Shown: positions 34,996 through 43,691 of the stretch, in pieces
How positions within the stretch are numbered: the first letter of the stretch is position 1
Layout of the letters: each line of letters begins with the position of its first letter
Source of the DNA: Candidatus Harpocratesius repetitus
GTDB taxonomy: Archaea > Asgardarchaeota > Lokiarchaeia > Sigyniarchaeales > Promethearchaeaceae
Reading direction: 5' to 3'
NCBI GenBank assembly: GCA_021498095.1
Contig: JAIZWK010000001.1
Coordinates: forward strand, 1,909,666 to 1,973,665
Length of the DNA: 64,000 nucleotides
Position numbers and translations under genes: made by a program
The notes under the pieces: generated by a model
Told to the model about the DNA's origin: nothing
The model's input: only the letters and a program-made list of their open reading frames with translations
Databases searched by the model: none

Positions 34996-35003
34996 TTTAT
35001 TTT

Positions 35004-35008
35004 CCTCC
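35004..35008 (-). promoter_or_regulatory. GGAGG ribosome binding site of the receiver-like gene
   Basis: GGAGG (within TAGGAGG) ends 8 bp before the ATG at 34995. Confidence 0.7.
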
Positions 35009-35040
35009 TAAATTTGTCTATTTTCTTTAATAGATCTCAT

Positions 35041-36804
35041 TTAATGTCTCCTTTCACTACGTGGATAATAGTGAGTATGTAGTAAATGATGGGCTTCATT
35101 GCTACCTAAAGTCTTTAAAAAGTTAGCATATAACCGTTGTACTGCTGTATTTTCATGAGATAATCTGATTGTATATTGCTCATCCAATTTATAAAGTGCC
35201 TGTGCACGTTGTTTAATTACTTCCAAATCCATTCCTCTTGGTTGGCCTCCTCCATTGATACATCCACCAGGACAAGCCATAATTTCAATAAAGTGATAAT
35301 TGTTTGGATTACCTGCTCGAATTTCATCACAAATAATTCGTGCATTTTTTAAACCACTAGCAGCAACACAATTAACTGTTAACTCTGGAGTTAACTGAAT
35401 TTTTGCCCTTTTTATTCCTTCAATACCACGTACTTGAGTTATTTCAAGATGTTCCAAATTTTTTTTGTTCACCAACCAATAAGCAGTTCTTAAAGCAGCT
35501 TCCATGACTCCTCCAGAAGCTCCAAAAATTTTTCCTGCTCCTGTACTTTCTCCTAATGGATCATCATATTTTGAATCTGGAAGAGACTTTAAATCTAAAC
35601 CAAACTTTTTAATTGCTCTAATCAATTCACGTGTGGTTAAAACTGCATCAGTATTGGGAAGTCCATCATTAACCAGCTCAGAACGATCAGCTTCGAATTT
35701 TTTTGCCATACATGGCATAATTGCTACTTGGAAAATTCGTTTAGGCATGATCTGTTGATTCTTTGCCCAATAGCTCTTAATAATTGCACCTTGCATGCTC
35801 ATAGGAGATTTACACGTAGACATATATGGGATTAAATCTGCATATTCATGTTCCATAAACTTAATCCAACCTGGGCTGCAGGTAGAAATTAACGGGAGAG
35901 TTTTATTTTCTGTAATTCGCTTGATTAATTCATTTGCTTCTTCTAAAATAGTTAAATCTGCTCCAAAAACTGTATCAAAAACAGCATCAAAGCCCATTCT
36001 TTTTAAAGCGGTTACTAATTTTCCAGAAACATCTGTACCGATGGGAAATCCAAATTCTTCGCCAATTGTAACCGAAATACTCGGTGCAACTTGAACAGTT
36101 ACAATGGTGTTTGGATCATCAATTGCTTCTCTGACTTCTGTGCTTACATCTCTTTCTTTTAATGCTCCTGTGGGACAAACTCTTACGCACTGCCCGCATA
36201 GTACACACGAAGATTCATGAATTGTTTTTCCAAATGCGCTGGTAACTATAGATTCAAATCCACGTTTTGTAACATCAATTGCGTGTACTGATTGAACTTC
36301 ATCACATACTTTTACACAGCGTTGGCATAAAATACATTTATTAGGATCCCGTACAAGAGCCATGCTTGTTTGATCCAAAGGATTTTGTCGTTTTGATCCT
36401 AAAAACCTGTGATCTCTTATATTATAGATTTTTGCTAGATCTTGTAATTCACACTCACCATTTCTTTCACAATATAAACAATCCATTTCATGATTTGCTA
36501 CTAAAAGCTCAACAATAACTTTCCTTATCGCTTGAATTTTTGGACTGTTGGTGTGAATTTTCATTCCTTCTTTTACAAATGTACTACATGAAGGAACAGG
36601 TCGAGGGAAGCCTTCAACTTCAACCACACAAATTCTGCATGATCCCGTAGGTGTTATTTCATCCAAATAACATAATGTAGGAATATGGATGCCATGATTA
36701 CGTGCCACTTGAAGAATTGTTTGAGTATCTTCCACTTTCATGGGTTCATCGTTCATCCAAATATTAACTGGTTTTGATATAAGTAATTTTGTTGATGTTG
36801 CCAT
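35041..36804 (-). CDS. hydA: [FeFe]-hydrogenase catalytic subunit
   Basis: A 587-residue catalytic subunit. The N-terminus has a 2Fe-2S domain ('GSCRICVVEVEG'), a His-ligated 4Fe-4S motif ('HEMDCLYCERNGECELQ') and two ferredoxin clusters ('CILCQRCVKVC', 'CVLCGQCVRVC'). The H-cluster domain has the three signature segments: 'STCSPGW' (Cys conserved; the usual residue order TSC is swapped to STC), 'MPCMAKKFEADR' and 'IEIMACPGGCINGGGQP'. All the cysteines that hold the H-cluster are present. The arrangement is that of the trimeric electron-bifurcating hydrogenases (HydABC), where HydA makes or uses H2. It is the third gene of a four-gene operon, 18 bp after HydB. No maturation genes (hydEFG) lie in this window. 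Confidence 0.93.
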   Translation of the reverse strand: MATSTKLLISKPVNIWMNDEPMKVEDTQTILQVARNHGIHIPTLCYLDEITPTGSCRICVVEVEGFPRPVPSCSTFVKEGMKIHTNSPKIQAIRKVIVELLVANHEMDCLYCERNGECELQDLAKIYNIRDHRFLGSKRQNPLDQTSMALVRDPNKCILCQRCVKVCDEVQSVHAIDVTKRGFESIVTSAFGKTIHESSCVLCGQCVRVCPTGALKERDVSTEVREAIDDPNTIVTVQVAPSISVTIGEEFGFPIGTDVSGKLVTALKRMGFDAVFDTVFGADLTILEEANELIKRITENKTLPLISTCSPGWIKFMEHEYADLIPYMSTCKSPMSMQGAIIKSYWAKNQQIMPKRIFQVAIMPCMAKKFEADRSELVNDGLPNTDAVLTTRELIRAIKKFGLDLKSLPDSKYDDPLGESTGAGKIFGASGGVMEAALRTAYWLVNKKNLEHLEITQVRGIEGIKRAKIQLTPELTVNCVAASGLKNARIICDEIRAGNPNNYHFIEIMACPGGCINGGGQPRGMDLEVIKQRAQALYKLDEQYTIRLSHENTAVQRLYANFLKTLGSNEAHHLLHTHYYPRSERRH

Positions 36805-36813
36805 TTTTTGATT

Positions 36814-36818
36814 CCTCC
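36814..36818 (-). promoter_or_regulatory. GGAGG ribosome binding site of hydA
   Basis: GGAGG ends 9 bp before the ATG at 36804. The site lies within 18 bp of the hydB stop codon, supporting one transcript. Confidence 0.7.
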
Positions 36819-36822
36819 ATAT

Positions 36823-38790
36823 TTATTCTAAAAATATTGCGCCAAATTTACAATTTGATTGACATAGACCGCATTTTACACATTTTTCTTCAATAATATA
36901 ATGTGCTTGTTTTTTCTCTCCCAATATTGCTTCATTAGGACAGTTAAGTTTGCAAAGACCGCATCCAATACATTTTTCTGCATCTATTTTAAATGATAAT
37001 AATCCAATACATGCTTTTGCAGGACATCGGTTTTCATAAAGATGAGCTTCATATTCACTTCTGAAGTATTTTAAAGTTGTTAAAACTGGATTTGGAGCAC
37101 TGATTCCAAGACCACATAGAGCCGTGTCTTTAATTACATGCGCTAATTCCTCGAGAGAAATCATGTTATTCATTCGATCTACTACTTCCTGATCATTTTT
37201 TGGTTTTTGTGTTAATTTTGTTAATGTTTCAAGAAGTCTTCGGGTTCCTTCACGACATGGTATACATTTACCGCACGATTCATCTTGGATGAATTTCATG
37301 AAAAAACGAGCAGTATCAACCATACATGTCGAATCATCCATGATTACTAATCCTCCAGAGCCCATCATGGCTCCTACTTTCTTCAATTGTTCATAATCTA
37401 TTGGTGTATCAATTAAGTGACTTGGAATGCAACCACCTGAAGGTCCACCAATTTGTGCAGCTTTAAATTTGTGCCCATTTGGAATGCCGCCTCCAATTTT
37501 TACAATATCACGAATTGTTATTCCCATAGGAACTTCGACCAATCCAGCACGACAAATTTTTCCAGTAAGTGAAAATACTTTAGTTCCACGAGATCTATCG
37601 ATACCCCATTGTGCAAATTTCTTAGGACCATAATTTAAGATTTTGGCAATTTGAGCAATTGTTTCTACATTATTAATATTAGTTGGTCGACCCCACAATC
37701 CAACTGTGGCAGGATAAGGTGGTTTAATACGGGGCATTCCTCTTTTTCCCTCAATCGATTCCATTAGAGCTGTTTCTTCACCACATACAAAAGCTCCGGC
37801 ACCTTTTTTGATTTCAATATCAAAAGTAAAATTTGATTTTAGAATATTCTTCCCTAAAAGACCACGTTTTCGACTTTGCTCAATTGCATTAGTTAATTGT
37901 TGGATAGCTATTGGATATTCTGCACGACAATATATTATTCCTTTGGTCGCTCCAATAGCATATCCCATGATAAGCATACCTTCAATAATTGAAAATGGAT
38001 CTGATTCTAATACTGCGCGATCCATAAACGCTCCTGGATCTCCTTCATCTGCATTACAAATGACATATTTTTGGCCATCTGGACTATTTGCATTTCGACA
38101 AAATTGCCATTTCTCTCCAGTTGGAAATCCTCCACCTCCACGACCACGAAGACCGCTGGATTTAATATCATCAATAACTTTTTGGGGGTTTCCCTGTTCT
38201 AATACATTTGCAAATGCACTAAAGCCTTGTTCATATGCAATATATTCTTCAATTGAACGAGGATTGAGTACTCCGCAATGAGAAAGAACAAATTTTTGTT
38301 GATTTTTGAAAAATTCATTAGCAGATATAGGAAGTATATCTGAAAAATCTTCGTCACCAGAATTTTCCTCAACTGGATACTTCCCCAATACCCAATCTTT
38401 GATAATTTCCCCTTTTTGTATCGTTTTTTGAATTATTTCAACAACTTTTTCTTTAGTGATTTGTTGATAAGCCACTCGAGCTTTTTTTGGTAATTTTATA
38501 TCAACAATTGGCTCAAGATAACATGAACCAATACAACCAACTGGGATGATTTCTGCATCTATTTTATATTTCTGTAATTCTGCTCTAAATGTAGTATAAG
38601 TTGATTGTGCTCCTGAAGCAAGACCGCATGTTCCCATTCCAATGAAAATTAATGGTTTTGAATTTTGGATATGCTTTGCAGCATAATATTGCTCTTTAGT
38701 TAATGTAATTGGTGATTTATCGATTTTTTCTTTTGTAATTTTTTTTTTGGGAGATAAGTTTGCTTTCTTTACTGAATTTGTTTTACTCAT
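36823..38790 (-). CDS. hydB: [FeFe]-hydrogenase NuoF-like subunit HydB
   Basis: A 655-residue flavin/iron-sulfur subunit. It has an N-terminal thioredoxin-like 2Fe-2S domain ('GMGTCGLASGA' and 'GCIGSCYLEP'), then the NuoF core: the NAD(H) site 'GLRGRGGGGFPTGEKW', the FMN site 'CNADEGDPGAFMDR' and 'CGEETALMESIEG'. A 4Fe-4S motif follows ('ESCGKCIPCREGTRR'), and the C-terminus adds two ferredoxin clusters ('CIGCGLCKLNCP', 'CVKCGLCQSNC'). This is the electron-splitting subunit of HydABC-type hydrogenases; it moves electrons between NAD(H), FMN and HydA. The gene stops 18 bp before hydA and starts 43 bp after hydC. All key ligands appear present. Confidence 0.93.
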   Translation of the reverse strand: MSKTNSVKKANLSPKKKITKEKIDKSPITLTKEQYYAAKHIQNSKPLIFIGMGTCGLASGAQSTYTTFRAELQKYKIDAEIIPVGCIGSCYLEPIVDIKLPKKARVAYQQITKEKVVEIIQKTIQKGEIIKDWVLGKYPVEENSGDEDFSDILPISANEFFKNQQKFVLSHCGVLNPRSIEEYIAYEQGFSAFANVLEQGNPQKVIDDIKSSGLRGRGGGGFPTGEKWQFCRNANSPDGQKYVICNADEGDPGAFMDRAVLESDPFSIIEGMLIMGYAIGATKGIIYCRAEYPIAIQQLTNAIEQSRKRGLLGKNILKSNFTFDIEIKKGAGAFVCGEETALMESIEGKRGMPRIKPPYPATVGLWGRPTNINNVETIAQIAKILNYGPKKFAQWGIDRSRGTKVFSLTGKICRAGLVEVPMGITIRDIVKIGGGIPNGHKFKAAQIGGPSGGCIPSHLIDTPIDYEQLKKVGAMMGSGGLVIMDDSTCMVDTARFFMKFIQDESCGKCIPCREGTRRLLETLTKLTQKPKNDQEVVDRMNNMISLEELAHVIKDTALCGLGISAPNPVLTTLKYFRSEYEAHLYENRCPAKACIGLLSFKIDAEKCIGCGLCKLNCPNEAILGEKKQAHYIIEEKCVKCGLCQSNCKFGAIFLE

Positions 38791-38798
38791 TTAATTTT

Positions 38799-38803
38799 CC
38801 TCC
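38799..38803 (-). promoter_or_regulatory. GGAGG ribosome binding site of hydB
   Basis: GGAGG ends 8 bp before the ATG at 38790. Confidence 0.7.
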
Positions 38804-38833
38804 GAAATTACTTTTTTTTATTTTTCTTATTCC

Positions 38834-39286
38834 CTATTTGTATTTACGCAAGATTTTCTTAATTTCTCCAGCAGTCAAATTACCGTAAAAATCAGAATCG
38901 ATATTCACAACAGGACTTAACGCACAAGCACCTAAGCATGCAACTAAATTTAGTGTAAAACGACCATCTTTAGTCGTTTCTCCTGCCTTACACTTTAATT
39001 CCTGCTCAAACACTGGAATTAATTTTTCTGATCCCTTTACGTGACAAGCAGTTCCAGTGCATAGATTGATGACATGTCGTCCAGGAGGTTGTAGGCGGAA
39101 TTGTGCATAGAATGTTGCTACTCCGTAAATTTTTGAACTGGGAATGTTAAGATATTCCGAAATTTCATATACTGATTCTTCAGAAATAAACCCATATTCT
39201 GCCTGCACCGCTTGAAGTATAGGAATAAGTTCTGAAGAATTTCCTTGGGTAAAATGGGATAAAATGTCAGATATTTTTGTAGGCAT
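38834..39286 (-). CDS. hydC: [FeFe]-hydrogenase NuoE-like subunit HydC
   Basis: A 150-residue thioredoxin-like 2Fe-2S protein. The four cluster cysteines are in 'LCTGTACHVKG' (C-x4-C) and 'LVACLGACALSPV' (C-x3-C), as in NuoE and HydC/HndA. The N-terminal helical segment 'SELIPILQAVQAEYGFI' is the normal start of this family. Length is normal. It passes electrons within the trimer and is first in the operon. Its AGGAGG is the best Shine-Dalgarno sequence in the window. Confidence 0.93.
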   Translation of the reverse strand: MPTKISDILSHFTQGNSSELIPILQAVQAEYGFISEESVYEISEYLNIPSSKIYGVATFYAQFRLQPPGRHVINLCTGTACHVKGSEKLIPVFEQELKCKAGETTKDGRFTLNLVACLGACALSPVVNIDSDFYGNLTAGEIKKILRKYK

Positions 39287-39297
39287 TTTGTATCTAT

Positions 39298-39303
39298 CCT
39301 CCT
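39298..39303 (-). promoter_or_regulatory. AGGAGG ribosome binding site of hydC
   Basis: A perfect AGGAGG (minus strand) 11 bp before the ATG at 39286. Confidence 0.7.
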
Positions 39304-39544
39304 AAATTGTTAAAATAAAAAATGATTGTCAGAAAAAGAATATATTCTGAAGGAAATCGGTAATTTCATAGACGAAATGAATTCATTTTCCAAGAAATCT
39401 AATTTTTTTATCTTTATCAATGATGGTAAAGCGACAATGTTATGTCGCAGATAGATCATTTTTTCGCAAAAGGAATATTTAATTACCAAAAATATAAATA
39501 TTATTTTAAAATTAAATTTATGATTTTTTAAAAAATTGCTTATA

Positions 39545-40177
39545 TTAGCTAAATCCACGACTTTCAAGAGAAATGGAGAGGTTTATTGAAAAGTCCATGA
39601 TTCTTAATAGTGCTGGAATTGCAATAGGTCCTGGTTTAAATAGATTAATTTTGTATCCTCTGGATTTTTGAATTACAATTATTTTCTGAACTTCTTGAGT
39701 TAAAAGGGGTAACCAGCTAATTGCGATTACTATTGCAAGAATATATTTTGCTGGAATTCTAACTTTACGTAGTTCAGTTATTAATTCAATCGGTGGGGTT
39801 GCATGCGTGAAAAGAAATGATGCGATTATCATTATTAAAATAGTTACTGCGAAATTTCCAAATAATATAAGTGCTGATTTCCATTCTTTGGTTGCAAAAT
39901 AAAAAATGAGAAAAATACTAAGAAAATTTAATATTAAGACTTTAAAAAATCCATTCATTATTCTCCAAGGTAATCGAACTAAAAAAGCAAAAACACATTC
40001 AATTAAAAGGATGATCCATCTTAGGTGTTTAAAACTAGAAGAAAATGCCAACAAATTAAAACTAATAAAAATGCTTAATTTAATAATGGGATGAATATGG
40101 TATTTGAATGAGTAACTCTGGATGTCTTCATTACTTAATTTTAAATTGGTTGATTTCCTTTTCTGGTTATGTTGCAT
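39545..40177 (-). CDS. ecfT: ECF transporter transmembrane component EcfT
   Basis: A 210-residue membrane protein of the EcfT/CbiQ family with about five to six helices. The two coupling motifs of EcfT (A-R-G-type) appear as 'QKSRGYKI' and 'SLESRGFS' at the C-terminus; both use S-R-G in place of A-R-G. EcfT joins the substrate-binding S protein to the ATPase. It starts within the end of the ATPase gene (11-bp overlap) and is last in a minus-strand ECF operon. Short for the family, but the functional tail is present. Confidence 0.85.
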   Translation of the reverse strand: MQHNQKRKSTNLKLSNEDIQSYSFKYHIHPIIKLSIFISFNLLAFSSSFKHLRWIILLIECVFAFLVRLPWRIMNGFFKVLILNFLSIFLIFYFATKEWKSALILFGNFAVTILIMIIASFLFTHATPPIELITELRKVRIPAKYILAIVIAISWLPLLTQEVQKIIVIQKSRGYKINLFKPGPIAIPALLRIMDFSINLSISLESRGFS

Positions 40178-40913
40178 GATTCCACATCCAAAGTGATCGT
40201 TTGCTCATTAACTCGCTTTTTAATTTACGAGAAATTTGATGATCTTTAATATACAAGATTTCTTCACACATTTGCCCAATTAACCAAGGATCATTACTCG
40301 CAATTAAAATAGTCATATTCATTTCTAAATTCAACCGAGTAAGCCAATGCATAAGTGCAATCTTATTTCGATAATCTAGATGAATAGATGGTTCATCTAA
40401 TATCAAAATTTTCGGTTGTAAAGCGATTATTGACGCCAATATAACTCGTTGTTTTTGACCTGCAGACAAATTCATGGGAATTCTGTCTTTTAGATCGATA
40501 ATATTCAAATTTTGTAAAGCATCTAAGGCTAATTTAGGATTCATTTTTAGATTAAGAAGCCCGAATTTCACTTCATCTAAAACGGTATTGCTGAATAATT
40601 GAGCATTTAAATCTTGAAAAACCATACCAGTTGTTTGGGCTAAAGAGGCTAATTTTGTTTTGTGTACAAGGTGACCATCAACAATAATTTCTCCTGAATA
40701 TCTATTTCCTTTAATGGCATGAGGAATAATTCCTTTTATTAAATATGCTAAAGTAGTCTTTCCAGAGCCTGAATTACCTGCAATGCCCAGTATCTCTCCT
40801 TTGTTAATTGAAAAATTAATATTTTCATAGATAGATCGTGATTTCTCATAAGAAAAGGATACATTGTGAAATTCTATGATAGGAGAAGGAGAATCGTTTG
40901 AATCTTGTTTCAT
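40167..40913 (-). CDS. ecfA: ECF transporter ATPase EcfA
   Basis: A 248-residue ABC ATPase of the CbiO/EcfA branch. Walker A is 'GIAGNSGSGKTTLAYLI', the Q-loop is 'GMVFQDLNAQLF', the ABC signature 'NLSAGQKQRVILASI', Walker B 'ILILDEPSIHLD' and the H-loop region 'ASNDPWLI', where a His is usual but Asn-Asp is seen. EcfT follows with an 11-bp overlap. Group II ECF transporters normally use two ATPases; only this one is encoded here, so it may homodimerise as in the dedicated (group I) systems. Confidence 0.88.
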   Translation of the reverse strand: MKQDSNDSPSPIIEFHNVSFSYEKSRSIYENINFSINKGEILGIAGNSGSGKTTLAYLIKGIIPHAIKGNRYSGEIIVDGHLVHKTKLASLAQTTGMVFQDLNAQLFSNTVLDEVKFGLLNLKMNPKLALDALQNLNIIDLKDRIPMNLSAGQKQRVILASIIALQPKILILDEPSIHLDYRNKIALMHWLTRLNLEMNMTILIASNDPWLIGQMCEEILYIKDHQISRKLKSELMSKRSLWMWNHAT

Positions 40914-41055
40914 TGTTGTAGATCACCTAATTATTGGTTATCCATAATAAAAAAAAGAGTATATTATTGTTAAAAAAAAGGACACTCTTTCAATTATTCA
41001 TTTCTCTCAATTAATAATAATCAATCAAACTCCTCAGAGATGAAAGTGACTATTT

Positions 41056-41748
41056 TTACATTTGAGAAAAGCGCGCATAAATTGCTGTTTTTTTAAGTTT
41101 TAAAAATAATCCCCATGAAATATAACACATAATTATTGTGGGTAAACTTGATGTGATTCCACAAACAAGGGAAAATTTAACCAAATTCCAAGAAATCCCC
41201 GTGACTGGAATTGAAACAAAACTACTGATATTCCAAAACGCATTAAATAAATTACTAAAACCCATTACATAAGGAAATTGGAAAAGGGTCCAAATAGTAA
41301 AAGTAGATAACCACCAAATAGTACTACCTAAAATGCCAACCAAAATTGGGCGAATAATCCGAATTTTAATAAGATATACTGCATCCAATACAATACCAAT
41401 AATTATTCCTACAACGATTTTATAAATTCCTGGGACTGAACCAAAAAAAGTTGTAGGTGCCGCAATGGTGCCAAAAATTATCATATAAAGAGTTAATGAT
41501 CCAAAACGATCATCTATGAGATATTTGGTAAGTGAAATAAATAAAAAATTAAGTGGAAGCATAATCAGAACCCCTGCAATTATATGTGAAAAAAGCAGGA
41601 TGAATGAAGGACTTAATAATAAATCAATTCCAACGTTTGTTGCACTCATCAGTGCAATGAAAATTATATTAACTAAACTTAATGATTTTTTTACATTTTG
41701 ATGTGTTTCTTGTTTTAAAAGCGGAGAAGATCTGTTTTTTTCAGTCAT
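41056..41748 (-). CDS. ECF transporter substrate-binding (S) component
   Basis: About 230 residues with around six hydrophobic helices after a polar N-terminus. It has the size and position of an S component: first in an operon with the ATPase (142 bp before it) and EcfT. The segment 'SVPGIYKIVVGIIIGIVLDA' and helix 5 'IWWLSTFTIWTLFQFPY' are typical of such membrane-embedded binders. The substrate cannot be named: no riboswitch or cofactor gene is beside it. I chose the ATG at 41748; the TTG at 41757 is an alternative. Confidence 0.7.
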   Translation of the reverse strand: MTEKNRSSPLLKQETHQNVKKSLSLVNIIFIALMSATNVGIDLLLSPSFILLFSHIIAGVLIMLPLNFLFISLTKYLIDDRFGSLTLYMIIFGTIAAPTTFFGSVPGIYKIVVGIIIGIVLDAVYLIKIRIIRPILVGILGSTIWWLSTFTIWTLFQFPYVMGFSNLFNAFWNISSFVSIPVTGISWNLVKFSLVCGITSSLPTIIMCYISWGLFLKLKKTAIYARFSQM

Positions 41749-41963
41749 TATAATCAATGATAGAATAAGTTCAGTATTATCTAAATGCTTGTAAAATGAT
41801 TATTACATATTTGATTTTCACCATTTGAGGATCAAAGATGATCATCTAATTGTCATTTTTCGATCTTTTTTATTAGATAATATGAATTATAATCAAAAGT
41901 CGAAGATAATCAGAAGAAAGTAAAAAAAATAGAGGTAAAAAAAATTAAGAAATCGTAGGAAAA

Positions 41964-43460
41964 TTATCGTCGTTTCCCTGCTTTATGGATTGCCATTCCG
42001 TGAGTATCTTCAACAGCTTCTAAAACTATCTCACTTAATGTAGGATGAGAGTGAATGACACTAGCTAGCTGATGAGTGGTCAATCCTAAACGCATTGCTA
42101 CAGAAATCTCTGAAATTAATTCTGGTGCAGCTTCACCAATACATGATGCACCAACAATTAGATCTGTGTGTGCATCGACAATGACCATCATGAATCCATT
42201 TTCTTCTGCCATACATTTTGCTTTGCCAGAACTGGCGTATGAAAATCGGCCAATTAAAATATCACCATATTTTTCTTTTGCTTCTTTTTGTCGTAATCCA
42301 ACAGAACCAATATTTGGGTGAGTAAATGTTGTGGCTGGTACAGTGTTGAAATCTGCTTTCTGAGGATAAACTCCTTTAAATCCTCCAATACTGCTTAATG
42401 CATTCATAACTGCAATATCTCCTTGATAAGATGCAAAATGTGCTAACATCAATATTCCTGTACAATCACCAATTGCGTAAATTCCCGGAAAACTGGTTTC
42501 CATTGTTTCATGGTTAATTGGAATAGAACCTCGTTGAAGTTTTATTTGAAACTTTTCCAATCCTAATCCATCAGTGTATTTTTGTCTTCCAATACTAACC
42601 AAACACATTTCTGCTTCTATAACTTGTTTTTCGGCTTGTTCTATTTGATCTCGTTGGGTTTTTGCATCGCAAACTACTGCTTGAACTCCATTTTCTGTTG
42701 TTTTAACTGAAAGAACATTTTTTGATTCGTGAATATCAATTCCAAGATGTTTTAATTTCTTTTTAAGAGTTTTAACAACTAGTTTTTCTTCATTAGCTAA
42801 TATTGTAGGAAGATATTCTAAAATCGTCACCTTTGTCCCGAACTCAGCAAAAATATTCGCAAATTCACAACCAATTACTCCTCCTCCTATTATAATAAGA
42901 GTTTTTGGTAATGTTTTAAAATCTGAACGGAGAATATCATCAGAATCAAGGATTCTTTTATGATCAATATTGAATGCAGGAATTGCTGCTGGTTTAGAAC
43001 CTGTTGCAATTATGATTCTTTTAGCTTTAATTTGAATATTTGAGCCATCATCTTTCTGAATATTGACTGTAATGTTTGTATAAATATTACCTTCCACTAA
43101 AGAGCCGAATCCTTTAAAGACTTGAACTTTTTTAACTTTACACAGTTGAGCAATACCATCAGTCAGTTCTTTTACAACCTGATTTTTTCGTTCAACTGCT
43201 TTTGCAAAATCATACTCAATCGGACCTTTAACATGTATACCAAGGAGATCTGCCTTTTCTTTTAAATCAGCAATCATTTTTGCAGATGAATAGAGGGCTT
43301 TTGTTGGAATGCAGCCCCAATTACTGCATGTACCTCCCAGTCGGGACTCCTTCTCAATTAGTGCAACTTTAGCACCATAAGAAGCTGCTCGAAGAGCTGC
43401 ATGGTATCCTCCTGGTCCAGAGCCAATTATCGCAAGATCATAAATATCTTCAACACACAT
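41964..43460 (-). CDS. lpdA: Dihydrolipoyl dehydrogenase
   Basis: A 498-residue flavoprotein disulfide reductase. The FAD site is 'IIGSGPGGYHAALRAASYGA', the redox-active disulfide 'GGTCSNWGCIPTKALYSS' (C-x4-C), the NAD site 'IIIGGGVIGCEFANIFAEFG', the second FAD site 'GIYAIGDCTG' and the active His-Glu pair 'HSHPTLSEIVLEA'. These features fit E3 of 2-oxoacid dehydrogenase and glycine-cleavage complexes. No E1/E2 or gcv genes are in the window, so its partner is unknown; the segment 'EYLPTILANEEKLVVKTL' is in the normal place. Single gene, cytosolic. Confidence 0.92.
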   Translation of the reverse strand: MCVEDIYDLAIIGSGPGGYHAALRAASYGAKVALIEKESRLGGTCSNWGCIPTKALYSSAKMIADLKEKADLLGIHVKGPIEYDFAKAVERKNQVVKELTDGIAQLCKVKKVQVFKGFGSLVEGNIYTNITVNIQKDDGSNIQIKAKRIIIATGSKPAAIPAFNIDHKRILDSDDILRSDFKTLPKTLIIIGGGVIGCEFANIFAEFGTKVTILEYLPTILANEEKLVVKTLKKKLKHLGIDIHESKNVLSVKTTENGVQAVVCDAKTQRDQIEQAEKQVIEAEMCLVSIGRQKYTDGLGLEKFQIKLQRGSIPINHETMETSFPGIYAIGDCTGILMLAHFASYQGDIAVMNALSSIGGFKGVYPQKADFNTVPATTFTHPNIGSVGLRQKEAKEKYGDILIGRFSYASSGKAKCMAEENGFMMVIVDAHTDLIVGASCIGEAAPELISEISVAMRLGLTTHQLASVIHSHPTLSEIVLEAVEDTHGMAIHKAGKRR

Positions 43461-43691
43461 AAATACTTCAAAACGGAATTAAACAAAAATCTTACGAAAA
43501 AAGTTCAAAAGGATCGTTTCTTAGCTCATTCTGCAGTGAATTTAATGGTGATTTGCAAATTTTCGATAATTAATCAAATTCTTATGTCGAAAATCAAATA
43601 ATTGATCATAAATTTTCGTCATTAGAATATAGTTGTTATTCATATAGATAATTTATTTAAAAATTAAAAATAATATTATTAGTAAATAAAA

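Noticed and set aside
39310-39567. 85-residue minus-strand ORF between HydC and EcfT
   Set aside because: AT-rich, I/F/K/N-biased, overlaps the end of EcfT and has no motif; not supported as a gene.
41758-41963. Riboswitch before the ECF S-component gene
   Set aside because: I looked for THI-box or cobalamin-like conserved strings and found none.
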